Origin: Pseudoneobacillus sp052180215
GTDB taxonomy: Bacteria; Bacillota; Bacilli; Bacillales; Cytobacillaceae
DNA length: 64,000 nt
Direction: 5' to 3'
Assembly: GCF_052180215.1 (NCBI RefSeq)
Contig: NZ_CP197471.1
Coordinates: 3,806,001 to 3,870,000, forward strand
The notes under the pieces were generated by a model. It saw only the letters and a program-made list of their open reading frames with translations, was not told the origin of the DNA and did not search any database. Below, piece after piece: positions 17,113 through 24,955 of the stretch (position 1 is its first letter; each line of letters starts with the position of its first letter). Both the position numbers and the translations under genes were made by a program.

Positions 17113-18096
17113 ATGGCGCTTAGGAATTATATTGTGAGGCGAATTTTTCAAGCTATTCCACTATTGTTTATTATTTCCGTTCTTTCTTATTTATTAATGG
17201 CCTTAGCCCCCGGGGACGTGTTAGCGTTATTTGAAGACCCCGGTGCTACACATGCAGCAACTATGCTGCAACGGGAACGAGTTCTCGAGAGGCTAGGTTT
17301 AGATGTTCCTATCCATATGCAATATTTTAATTGGATCAAAGGGATATTGTTGGATGCTAATTTTGGCTATTCCTTTTTAGATGGCCAGCCTGTTTTCCAT
17401 AAGATTGTCGAAAGAATTCCAGCTACCCTTTGGCTTACCGGTACGGCTTTAGTTATTTCCTTAATCATTGCCATTCCTATTGGCGTCTATTCGGCTGTAA
17501 AACGAAACTCATTTGTTGATTTACTATTTTCCTTTTACTCTTATCTTGGAATTTCTTCACCTGCGTTCTTCGTTGCTCTAATCGGGATTCTCTTTTTCAG
17601 CTTAAAATTAGGTTGGGTTCCTGTCAGCGGAATGCGTGAAGTGTATGACCATTTTAGTTTAGTCGATCGAATCAAGCATCTTATCCTGCCTGCCACAGTC
17701 CTTTCATTTGGCATGGTTGCAGGAAATACCCGCTTTATCCGTTCTAGTATGTTAGAAGTGATTAATCAAGATTATATCCGTACCGCACGTGCAAAAGGAG
17801 TTTCAGAGTTCAAGGTTATTTTTAAACATTCGCTTCGAAATGCTTTGCTACCGATTATCACCATTGTTGCGATGCAATTGCCAATCATTGTGGGCGGAGC
17901 CTTTATTATTGAGCAAATTTTTGGATGGCCAGGCCTAGGGCGTCTAGCCATAACCGCTGTATTCATGAGGGATTATCCTCTTATTATGGGAACGACTATG
18001 CTAGTGGCGGTAGCCGTGATCATATGTAACTTGTTCGCGGATATTATGTATGCCGTTATAGACCCGAGGATTCGGTTTCAGAAGCGGGAAATGTAA
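17113..18096 (+). CDS. solitary oligopeptide ABC permease (DppB/OppB family)
   Basis: 327-residue inner-membrane permease with six helices and the family signature (LRNALLPIITIVAMQLPIIVGG region containing the EAA-loop TARAKGVSEFKVIFKHSLRN). It is closely similar to the DppB-like protein at 44807-45778 (shared RRxxQAxPLLFIIS start and LDGQPVFHKIVERIPAT-like stretch) but has no partner ATPase, second permease or binding protein beside it. It is probably a relic or paralogue that borrows partners; a stand-alone function is not evident. ATG 17113 has AGGAGG 6 nt upstream. Confidence 0.88.
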   Translation: MALRNYIVRRIFQAIPLLFIISVLSYLLMALAPGDVLALFEDPGATHAATMLQRERVLERLGLDVPIHMQYFNWIKGILLDANFGYSFLDGQPVFHKIVERIPATLWLTGTALVISLIIAIPIGVYSAVKRNSFVDLLFSFYSYLGISSPAFFVALIGILFFSLKLGWVPVSGMREVYDHFSLVDRIKHLILPATVLSFGMVAGNTRFIRSSMLEVINQDYIRTARAKGVSEFKVIFKHSLRNALLPIITIVAMQLPIIVGGAFIIEQIFGWPGLGRLAITAVFMRDYPLIMGTTMLVAVAVIICNLFADIMYAVIDPRIRFQKREM

Positions 18097-18103
18097 TAAA
18101 GCG

Positions 18104-18151
18104 AAGACCATTCATACCAGAGGGAGCACCCTCTCATGAATGGTCTTTTTT
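18104..18151 (+). terminator. terminator after the solitary permease
   Basis: Long stem AAGACCATTCAT ... ATGAATGGTCTT with an inner GAGGG/CCCTC stem and T6 tail. Confidence 0.9.
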
Positions 18152-18348
18152 AATGACAATATTTGTCGAAAAATTTAGGTAATTCACCTACAAAATTTTA
18201 CAATATTTTTCATATACAAATATTACTATCATTTTATAGCGACTTTTGTCCTAGATAAAAAGAACTATTATGTAACTTATTAGGTCTTTTCGTAAAACCA
18301 GGTAGGGTTTTGAAGTTTTATAGATTACTTCATCTTATTAATTAAGTT

Positions 18349-18434
18349 AAGGGCAAACTATCTGAAAAGGTAGGACGCAAAGCTATAGGGGCTTAAGTAT
18401 TATTCATTCATACAATGCCAGCCAGCTGCCAATA
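18349..18434 (+). ncRNA. c-di-GMP-I (GEMM) riboswitch aptamer
   Basis: GGGCAAAC, the P2 hairpin CTATC-TGAAAA-GGTAG with GAAA tetraloop, then GGACGCAAAGC, GGGGCTTAAG, and finally ATGCCAGCCAGCTGCC. These are the conserved landmarks of the GEMM-I aptamer in the right order and spacing. It lies upstream of two tiny ORFs, a DUF5317 gene and a GGDEF/HD-GYP gene. Whether the ligand is c-di-GMP or the cGAMP variant cannot be settled by eye. Confidence 0.92.
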
Positions 18435-18479
18435 GGCGCCCGGAACTTATTATAAAAATAATAACGAAAGGGGGCCGCC
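18435..18479 (+). promoter_or_regulatory. riboswitch expression platform, SD-sequestering hairpin
   Basis: GGCGCCC pairs (one bulge) with GGGGGCCGCC around an inner stem TTATTAT-AAAA-ATAATAA. The 3' arm includes the AAAGGGGG that would serve as SD for the 22-codon ORF at 18484. No T-run follows, which argues for translational rather than terminator control. Confidence 0.55.
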
Positions 18480-18483
18480 GCTT

Positions 18484-18552
18484 ATGTTAAAAACCTTACT
18501 CTTTAAATTAAAGAAATTATCAATCATGCACACTTGGAAACTAGATTTTTAA
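18484..18552 (+). CDS. 22-residue leader ORF behind the riboswitch
   Basis: MLKTLLFKLKKLSIMHTWKL..., ATG preceded by GAAAGGGGG at ~9 nt. Cationic and amphipathic. It could be a real riboswitch-controlled peptide or simply a translated leader; only its position and SD support it. Confidence 0.4.
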   Translation: MLKTLLFKLKKLSIMHTWKLDF

Positions 18553-18609
18553 TATTTGGACAAGCATCTATTATATTTAAAAATTTAATTTAAAGGGAGA
18601 TTCATAAAA

Positions 18610-18690
18610 ATGAAATATAAAGTAATAATGTTCTTATTATTTGCTACCATGTTCGTTTTGACTGCTGTTTCTGGATATAAATTAGATTAA
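18610..18690 (+). CDS. 26-residue single-pass membrane peptide
   Basis: MKYKVIMFLLFATMFVLTAV-SGYKLD: short positive N-terminus, one hydrophobic helix, polar tail. GGGAGA lies ~9 nt before ATG. It sits between the riboswitch and the DUF5317 gene and ends before a hairpin terminator at 18719, so it may be the main product of the short riboswitch transcript. Family not recognised. Confidence 0.55.
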   Translation: MKYKVIMFLLFATMFVLTAVSGYKLD

Positions 18691-18718
18691 TCGTTAAGCG
18701 TATGAGATTTAGGGTTGG

Positions 18719-18744
18719 GCCGGGATACTCTCCCGGCTTTTCTT
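18719..18744 (+). terminator. intergenic terminator/attenuator before the DUF5317 gene
   Basis: GCCGGGA-TACTC-TCCCGGC followed by TTTTCTT: an intrinsic terminator of moderate strength, 29 nt after the membrane peptide and 16 nt before the next start codon. It may limit read-through into the DUF5317/GGDEF genes. Confidence 0.75.
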
Positions 18745-18759
18745 CAAAGGGGGGTATTT

Positions 18760-19290
18760 ATGTTTATCGATAGTTTATTAGTTGGGTTGGTTGTTGGGAA
18801 GATCCGTGGGGGAAACTTTAAATCATTTTTAGATATGAGAGTAAAAAATGCTTATTTAATCATATTTGCCTTTTTAACGCAATTTCTCGTTATCTATTTT
18901 TATTCCAAAGCACTTCTCTTTGCTGTCACACTCAGTTATTTGATCTTATTTATATTTTCCATCTTTAATCGTCACCTTACAGGGTTAATTTATATTGCGA
19001 TTGGAATGGCTTTGAATTTAATCGTGATGGTAGCTAATGGCGGAAGAATGCCAGTGGATCCGCATGCGGCAGGCTTGCTTGCACCTGAAGATTTACCTGC
19101 CCTTCTTGCCGGTGAATACGGAAAACATATTGCGATTTCAGACCACACGTTGTTTAACTTTTTAGGAGATATCTTTTACCTCCAAGCGCCCTATCCACAT
19201 CCGATTATTATTAGTCTCGGAGATATTGTGATTAGTATCGGCGTGTTCCTTTTTATCCAAAAAACAATGGTTAAAAAACATATTAATTAG
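18760..19290 (+). CDS. DUF5317 membrane protein
   Basis: 176 residues, about five membrane helices, with the family-typical NGGRMPVDP motif and a C-terminal GDIVISIGVFLFIQ helix. It starts at ATG 18760 behind AAGGGGGG; the frame is open upstream but without an SD. It is 9 nt from the following GGDEF/HD-GYP gene, so the two are cotranscribed and the membrane protein may work with that enzyme. Biochemical function unknown. Confidence 0.8.
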   Translation: MFIDSLLVGLVVGKIRGGNFKSFLDMRVKNAYLIIFAFLTQFLVIYFYSKALLFAVTLSYLILFIFSIFNRHLTGLIYIAIGMALNLIVMVANGGRMPVDPHAAGLLAPEDLPALLAGEYGKHIAISDHTLFNFLGDIFYLQAPYPHPIIISLGDIVISIGVFLFIQKTMVKKHIN

Positions 19291-19299
19291 GGTGGTACG

Positions 19300-21123
19300 A
19301 TGGACAAGAAAAGCGCAATACCATTAAATATATATTTTGTTTCTTGTATTCTAGGCTATTTATTCTTATTTTTTCATTTTTCATATGATATCAGTCTCCA
19401 CCTTTGGGTGGTTATCACGACCTTTGCTTTTCTTGCTGCCTTTTTTGACACTAACCCAATCGTCCTCCCTTCTGGGGAAAACATGGCGTTAGTGATGCCG
19501 TTATTTTTCACAGTAAGTACCATTTACGGAGAATTCGCCATGCTGGCTGTCGCAGCCTTTATGTGTACCATCCTGTGTATTTCCATTCCGAAGAAGTCCA
19601 AATCCCATATCTTTAACTCGGTACAATACTCGATTGCAAGCTTATGCGGATTGAAGGTTTATTTAGCACTTGGCGGAGAAACTGGGGGTCTCGATTTAAG
19701 CACAAGCCTCCCTTTTTTAGGCTATAGCGTTGTTTATTTCTGTTTAAACGTTATTCTACTCGTCACCTATTTAGTGATAGCAGGCAGAGGGACAACGAAG
19801 GAATTATTGCAGGTGTTTGTGGAGAAAAAGAATGTTTTAACCTATTTTACGATTATGTCATTCGGATTACTGATGGTCACTGTCTACCAGCAGCAAGGTC
19901 TGACTGGTTTAATGCTCATGAGCTTGATCATGTGGGCATTAGGCGTTTCCTATCGCAATTATTATAAGATGTTTGATCATTTCAGAGATTTATCGACAAA
20001 GGATGAACTGACCGGTCTTTATAATCATCGCTATTTCCAAGAAAGCTTAAAGGAACAAGTTGAGACGAAAGAACTTGTTTCATTGCTACTATTAGATTTA
20101 GATTATTTTAAGACGTATAATGATTTATTTGGTCATCCAAAAGGAGATCAATTATTAAAAGAAATCGCCATGTTATTATCATTAGATTGCCCGAAAATCG
20201 GTACGATTTGCCGATATGGCGGCGAAGAATTTGCCATTATCCTTCCTAATATTGATTCAAACGAAGCCATTGAAATTGCGGAAAAGATTAGAACAAGAGT
20301 ATCCAATCATCCATTTAGCGGAAAAGAACATATGCCTGGAAAAACAGTCACCGTTTCCATTGGGGTATCCACCTACCCGCATACAGCTGAACACAAAGAT
20401 AGCTTGATCATGCACGCCGACCAAGCTCTTTATAAAATAAAATATACAAGTCGAAATAAGGTTCATCTTTACTCCTCTGTTATTGATGAATTAAAAACAA
20501 GCTTTACTTTTGAAAATAAAGAGGAAGATGTGTTACAAACGATCAAAACCTTCTTAACGATTATTAACTCAAAGGATCGGTATACTTACGCCCACACCGA
20601 ACGAATTATGGAATATGCAGAAAAGTTAGCCAAGAATTTGGGGCTTCCTGAAGATGAAGTCAAGACGGTCCGTTATGCCGCTTTATTACATGATATCGGG
20701 AAAGTAGAAGTCCCAACAGATGTCTTGAATAAACAATCCAAACTGACGAATGAAGAATGGGAAACGATTAAAATGCATGTCATTTGGGGAGAAGAGATGG
20801 TGAAGCCCATCAAAGAACTGTCTCAATGTCTGCCGATTATCAGACACCACCACGAACGATATGATGGTAGAGGTTACCCTGATAACTTAAAAGGTGATAA
20901 TATCCCATTACTTGCAAGAATTTTGACTGTTGTCGATAGCTTTGATGCGATGACGACCAATCGTCCATACCAAAAGGTGAAAAGCTTTAAAGATGCCTGT
21001 GAAGAGTTAGTCAAATGCAAAGGAACACAGTTTGACCCCGATATCGTTGATCCATTCATTAAAGTAATTTCGGAAACCCACCCAGAGCAATTTTATCAAG
21101 CGCCTTTAACGAAGGCGATGTAA
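19300..21123 (+). CDS. membrane GGDEF/HD-GYP protein (diguanylate cyclase and c-di-GMP phosphodiesterase domains)
   Basis: 607 residues. An N-terminal membrane sensor of about seven helices (1-220) is followed by a GGDEF domain (~225-390) with an intact YGGEEF catalytic loop, and an HD-GYP domain (~415-590) with LLHDIGK, HHERYDGRGYP and DAMT motifs. Both active sites look competent, so it may make or degrade c-di-GMP according to its signal. The upstream c-di-GMP riboswitch suggests feedback on its own expression. The terminator at 21170 follows. Confidence 0.93.
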   Translation: MDKKSAIPLNIYFVSCILGYLFLFFHFSYDISLHLWVVITTFAFLAAFFDTNPIVLPSGENMALVMPLFFTVSTIYGEFAMLAVAAFMCTILCISIPKKSKSHIFNSVQYSIASLCGLKVYLALGGETGGLDLSTSLPFLGYSVVYFCLNVILLVTYLVIAGRGTTKELLQVFVEKKNVLTYFTIMSFGLLMVTVYQQQGLTGLMLMSLIMWALGVSYRNYYKMFDHFRDLSTKDELTGLYNHRYFQESLKEQVETKELVSLLLLDLDYFKTYNDLFGHPKGDQLLKEIAMLLSLDCPKIGTICRYGGEEFAIILPNIDSNEAIEIAEKIRTRVSNHPFSGKEHMPGKTVTVSIGVSTYPHTAEHKDSLIMHADQALYKIKYTSRNKVHLYSSVIDELKTSFTFENKEEDVLQTIKTFLTIINSKDRYTYAHTERIMEYAEKLAKNLGLPEDEVKTVRYAALLHDIGKVEVPTDVLNKQSKLTNEEWETIKMHVIWGEEMVKPIKELSQCLPIIRHHHERYDGRGYPDNLKGDNIPLLARILTVVDSFDAMTTNRPYQKVKSFKDACEELVKCKGTQFDPDIVDPFIKVISETHPEQFYQAPLTKAM

Positions 21124-21169
21124 AATACGAAAAGCGCAAGCGCCTTGGTAAGCGATGTTCTTAAAACAG

Positions 21170-21202
21170 AAAAAAACAGCCATTTGATTGGCTGTTTTTT
21201 TA
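21170..21202. terminator. bidirectional terminator (GGDEF/HD-GYP gene and minJ)
   Basis: AAAAACAGCC-ATTTGATT-GGCTGTTTTTTT between convergent genes, T-runs on both strands. Confidence 0.92.
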
Positions 21203-22396
21203 TTATACCGCTTCATTCCCTCGCTTTTTTTCATCGACAACGAATAACACACCGAGTTCATGATGCTCCCCTTCAAATAATGCCCGTTGGACAAAACGAA
21301 TTTGCCCATTCGTATCAATTACTTCTAGTTTACAATGAGCACGATTTCGCTGCAGAGCTTCGTAAAAGGCTTGTTCATTATAAACTGAAGTTCCGTTCAC
21401 CTTTGTAATTAATTCTCCAACCTGCAGAGCCATTTTTTCCGCGGGAGATTGCGGCAGGATTCCAAGAATCATGACACCATGATTTCGTTTTGAAAAATAA
21501 AATGGCATATTCTCCTCAGACAGTCTTTGTCTTAGAGTTAACGTTTCTCTTCCGATCATTGCCAAAGCGATCACCGCAATGGTCGCAAGAGGGATCCAAT
21601 AACCAATAGAAGCAAGTAATAAGGTAAGAACCCCTAAGGTGATGATACGTTTTCCAAGCAGTTGAATGGCTTCTTTCGGTAGCTGTGCTTGGACTTGCTG
21701 ATGGAAACCAACAGCAAATGGGACAAGTAATAGCGAGTACTCATGCCCGCCAATGCTGAACACCGGCCACCAATCGAAAGGTAAGGTAATTGCATCGCCT
21801 GGTAGGAGAAGAAACATCGGCACGGCCCAAAGGCGCTTCACCTCATGAATCCCAACAGATTGTCCGCGTTTACTCTTTATGAGCTTTGGTGAAGTGGCAA
21901 CCGAACCATTACGCAGGATCAAAATCCCCTCTATCACAACAAGGATGGCAACTAAAATCCCTAACGATGGATATATTTTTTCATCAAGGTCTGTAAATGT
22001 ATGGGAGAAAATCGGAATAGGCAAGGTTCTTCCAGCCGCAAAAATGAGGGCGAAAAAGGCCGTTCCTACGATATAAACAGGTGAAATGAGGCGCATTCTG
22101 CCTGTCAGACTCCATAAAAATGTAAAAAGCGCAACTAGGATCACTGCTCCTAATGGAACGACGATACCACCTGCCAGCATAAGTAAGGACGCACCTAACC
22201 CAAGCCAAATACCTAATGGCCAAAGCTGCCGCAGCTCAAAATAAGCATCCTGTACCCGAACGTGAAAATTTCGTCTCTCTCGTTTCACGCGAAGAACACC
22301 GAGCACGGCTGCCAGAAAGAATAAATAATAAAAAAGCGGATTCCAAAACATTTTTCCTGTCGCTCTTAACAATTCCCATAGCCACTCCTGTACCAA
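21203..22396 (-). CDS. minJ: cell-division topological determinant MinJ (PDZ membrane protein)
   Basis: 397 residues with the start chosen here, the same length as B. subtilis MinJ, which bridges DivIVA and MinCD at poles and septa. It has several membrane helices (~20-290) and a C-terminal PDZ domain (~300-390: GVMILGILPQSPAEKMALQVG). No ATG is available near the N-terminus; TTG at 22396 has GGTGG 7 nt upstream and gives MVQEWLWELL, matching the family start. An upstream TTG (22429) lacks an SD. It sits next to ctpB as in B. subtilis, but no swrA lies between them. Confidence 0.85.
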   Translation of the reverse strand: MVQEWLWELLRATGKMFWNPLFYYLFFLAAVLGVLRVKRERRNFHVRVQDAYFELRQLWPLGIWLGLGASLLMLAGGIVVPLGAVILVALFTFLWSLTGRMRLISPVYIVGTAFFALIFAAGRTLPIPIFSHTFTDLDEKIYPSLGILVAILVVIEGILILRNGSVATSPKLIKSKRGQSVGIHEVKRLWAVPMFLLLPGDAITLPFDWWPVFSIGGHEYSLLLVPFAVGFHQQVQAQLPKEAIQLLGKRIITLGVLTLLLASIGYWIPLATIAVIALAMIGRETLTLRQRLSEENMPFYFSKRNHGVMILGILPQSPAEKMALQVGELITKVNGTSVYNEQAFYEALQRNRAHCKLEVIDTNGQIRFVQRALFEGEHHELGVLFVVDEKKRGNEAV

Positions 22397-22600
22397 AATC
22401 AACCCACCTACTCTCCTATAAATGATCAACTCTATTTTCTAAAAAACGTATGTTTTTAACTTTAGTAGACTATTAAACCTATTTTACCAAATAAATAGCA
22501 GATAGGCATCACCTGAAATCATAGATTACAAAATAGACTCTAGATATTTAGCAGAATTTTGGTGGGTTGTTTGGAATGAACGGGGATCGGCGGGCGTTTG

Positions 22601-22651
22601 CACTTTAACGCACCACCGCACCGGGGGTCTGACCCCCGGTGCTTTAAAGTG
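22601..22651. repeat. GGGGGTC palindromic element, locus B
   Basis: CACTTTAACGC ... CCGGGGGTCTGACCCCCGG-TGCTTTAAAGTG: outer CACTTTAA/TTAAAGTG arms enclose the central palindrome. It lies between minJ and ctpB, a 288-320 bp gap otherwise without visible genes. Confidence 0.85.
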
Positions 22652-22687
22652 GAAAAGCGCCGAGGGTTTTGTACCCGGCGCTTTTGA
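22652..22687. terminator. ctpB terminator-like hairpin
   Basis: AAAAGCGCC.GGGT ... ACCC.GGCGCTTTT next to the palindromic element, 30 nt after the ctpB stop. Only four T residues follow. Confidence 0.55.
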
Positions 22688-22717
22688 AGGATAAACTTCA
22701 TTTCTCCATGTAATGCT

Positions 22718-24175
22718 TTACCGTTTTGCTGCGACGTATTTTAGAGCAGTTTGGAGCTGGAGGTCATTTTCTTCGTTACGAACTTCCTTTACAACCTCAG
22801 CTTCTAGGGCTGCTGCTGTTTTCTTATCGATCTTTCCTGTGACATCTAAGCCAGTTTGTTGTTGGAATGCTTTAACGGAAAGTTCGGTTCGGTTGTTATA
22901 ATAGCCATCAGTACGGCCTGGTGCATAACCTAATCCCTTCAATATCAATTGTGCATTCTTGACCTTCTCATTGTTCATATCCAGTTCTAGCGGCTTTTCG
23001 ACTTGCAGTGGGTGGGCATGATAAATTTCTGTCTGCTTGACTTCAATATCTGGTTTTATACCTTGTTTATGAATCCAATTTCCATTTGGTGTGAGCCACT
23101 TAAATAAAGTCAGCTTAATGTTACTTCCATCACCCATCGGAACGGCTTGCTGAACAGTCCCTTTTCCGAATGTGTTCTCACCAATCAATGGATAACCTTC
23201 CGCTTCCTTTAAAGCACCTGCTAAAATCTCCGAAGCTGAGGCACTTCCTTTATCCACTAAGACAGCAACTGGATAATCCTTCTCCTTCTTTAAAGAAGAG
23301 AAATAACGCTTCTTCTCGCCGCTTCGTGTTTCAATTTGCACATAAGGCTTATCATTTGTGACGAACTCCTTTAAAATTTCCTCGACACTGGATAATAAGC
23401 CACCTGGATTACCTCTAACATCGATGACTAAACCTTCAATATCCTCTTTTTCTAAATCCTTCAGCTGCTTCTTAAAATCACTTGCCGTATTTTCTGAGAA
23501 AGAAGTGATTTCAATATAACCAATCTTCTCTCCACTTTCATTTTTCACATCTGAATGTACCGTTTCTAGTGGAATTTCATCACGCTTAATATTCACTGTT
23601 ATTGGATCTTTTAATCCTTCTCGTAAAATTTCTAATTTTACGATTGTCCCTTTTTTCCCTTTAATTTTCAAAGTGGCTTCGTATAAATCGAGTCCTTCCA
23701 CTGACGTTCCATCTACTTTTAAAATTTGATCCTTTGGTTTAATTCCCGCCTTTTCAGCTGGGGAATTTTTAAAAGGAGAAACAATAATGATTTTCCCATC
23801 TGATTCACTTACTTCTGCACCAATGCCTTCGAAAGATGAGTCCAGTGCTTGGCTAAATTGAGCAGCTGTTTCTTTATTCATATAAACAGAATAAGGATCA
23901 TCTAATGTCGAAAGCATTCCTTGAATAGCTCCTTCAACCAATTGAGATTGATCCACTTTTTCGACATAACGTTGAAGAATTAATTCATAGGCTTGTTCCA
24001 CTTTTTCTAAATTTGCTGGTTGATTACCATCTGTTGAGATCAACGGTGTTTCTCCTGACTGATTATCAAAACCTGAAGCCGTATCACTACCTAACCATTT
24101 CATGCCAGCATAAGTACCGCCAGCTCCTGTTATCAAAGAGCCTGTCATAAGAATCGCTATCCACTTACGGTTCAT
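22718..24175 (-). CDS. ctpB: carboxyl-terminal processing protease CtpB (S41 family)
   Basis: 485 residues: signal anchor, PDZ domain (~95-180), S41 catalytic core and a C-terminal peptidoglycan-binding domain (~400-465). The Ser/Lys dyad is in GSASASEIL and TFGKGTVQ. In B. subtilis CtpB cleaves SpoIVFA to trigger pro-sigma-K processing during sporulation; the neighbourhood (minJ, ftsX) is the same. AGGAGG lies about 7 nt before ATG. Confidence 0.93.
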   Translation of the reverse strand: MNRKWIAILMTGSLITGAGGTYAGMKWLGSDTASGFDNQSGETPLISTDGNQPANLEKVEQAYELILQRYVEKVDQSQLVEGAIQGMLSTLDDPYSVYMNKETAAQFSQALDSSFEGIGAEVSESDGKIIIVSPFKNSPAEKAGIKPKDQILKVDGTSVEGLDLYEATLKIKGKKGTIVKLEILREGLKDPITVNIKRDEIPLETVHSDVKNESGEKIGYIEITSFSENTASDFKKQLKDLEKEDIEGLVIDVRGNPGGLLSSVEEILKEFVTNDKPYVQIETRSGEKKRYFSSLKKEKDYPVAVLVDKGSASASEILAGALKEAEGYPLIGENTFGKGTVQQAVPMGDGSNIKLTLFKWLTPNGNWIHKQGIKPDIEVKQTEIYHAHPLQVEKPLELDMNNEKVKNAQLILKGLGYAPGRTDGYYNNRTELSVKAFQQQTGLDVTGKIDKKTAAALEAEVVKEVRNEENDLQLQTALKYVAAKR

Positions 24176-24457
24176 TCCTTGTCCTCCTCATCCACATGTA
24201 TCTCATAAGCTGTTCTTTCCCTATTCGTCACAACTTCTCTTTTTTCCTTGTAAAAAGCAGGATTAAATCTAAGATACGAGATAGTCTTGGTTATTAAGAT
24301 ATATGAAATAAGAGGACGAGTTATGCTTGGTTTATAGCATATCCTTGTGAATCACCTAGAAAGTACCAGAAGTTTCTACAACATAAACATGGAAAAACCG
24401 CAAATACTACTTTTTGTAATACCGCATTTCAGAAATTAGTGAAAGAAGGAATCAAGA

Positions 24458-24661
24458 ATGACAGTTGGAACTCAAATTAAAACAACACTGGCTGGTTTAA
24501 AAAGTGCCCAAGCTAGTTTAGAAACGTTCTCATTAGGAACTGACAACCAAACAGCAAAACAACTATACCAAACAGCTGCAAAACAAACTCAAGCGATTAT
24601 CGATAGCCTTGAGCCACGTTTACAGGAAATTGAAGCAGAAGAACCACAATACAAACAATAA
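24458..24661 (+). CDS. DUF1657 small protein
   Basis: 67 residues, soluble, alpha-helical, ending in EAEEPQYKQ. This is the DUF1657 pattern of spore-associated small proteins encoded with DUF421 genes and spoVA-2mob operons. First of three DUF1657 units in tandem here. GAAAGAAGGA precedes ATG. Biochemical role unknown; a spore function is inferred from family context. Confidence 0.85.
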   Translation: MTVGTQIKTTLAGLKSAQASLETFSLGTDNQTAKQLYQTAAKQTQAIIDSLEPRLQEIEAEEPQYKQ

Positions 24662-24727
24662 TGCTTTCGGTTGGCTATTTTGCCAACCCTGTTTTCATTT
24701 ATATTTTTTCTAAGGAAGATGATGTTT

Positions 24728-24934
24728 ATGACAATTGCCTCTAATGTGAATCAGTGTGTAGCAACTCTAAAAGGAATTGAAGCACAACTCTCCATCCTTG
24801 CCTTAAATTCGGAAGAAGAAAGTGCCAAGCGAGCTTTCCATGAGGTAATGGTAGAAATGGAGAAAGTTCGAAATGAACTACAAGCAAGAGTAACCCAAAT
24901 GGAATTAGAGGAACCACAATATAAAAATTCGTAA
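24728..24934 (+). CDS. second DUF1657 small protein
   Basis: 68 residues (MTIASNVNQCVATLKGIEAQ ... LEEPQYKNS), a paralogue of the preceding protein with the same EEPQYK tail. ATG 24728 gives the family-typical N-terminus; AAGGA is 11 nt away, and ATG 24722 (5 nt) is an alternative that adds MF. Followed after 21 nt by the DUF421 gene, likely one operon. Confidence 0.8.
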   Translation: MTIASNVNQCVATLKGIEAQLSILALNSEEESAKRAFHEVMVEMEKVRNELQARVTQMELEEPQYKNS

Positions 24935-24955
24935 TCATGAAAGTAGGTGACATAG

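Noticed and set aside
21129..21150. AAAGCGCAAGCGCCTTGG as a repeat element
   Set aside because: A GCGCAAGCGC string of this kind is common in Bacillaceae spacers, but only one clear copy is in this window, so I cannot call a family from it.
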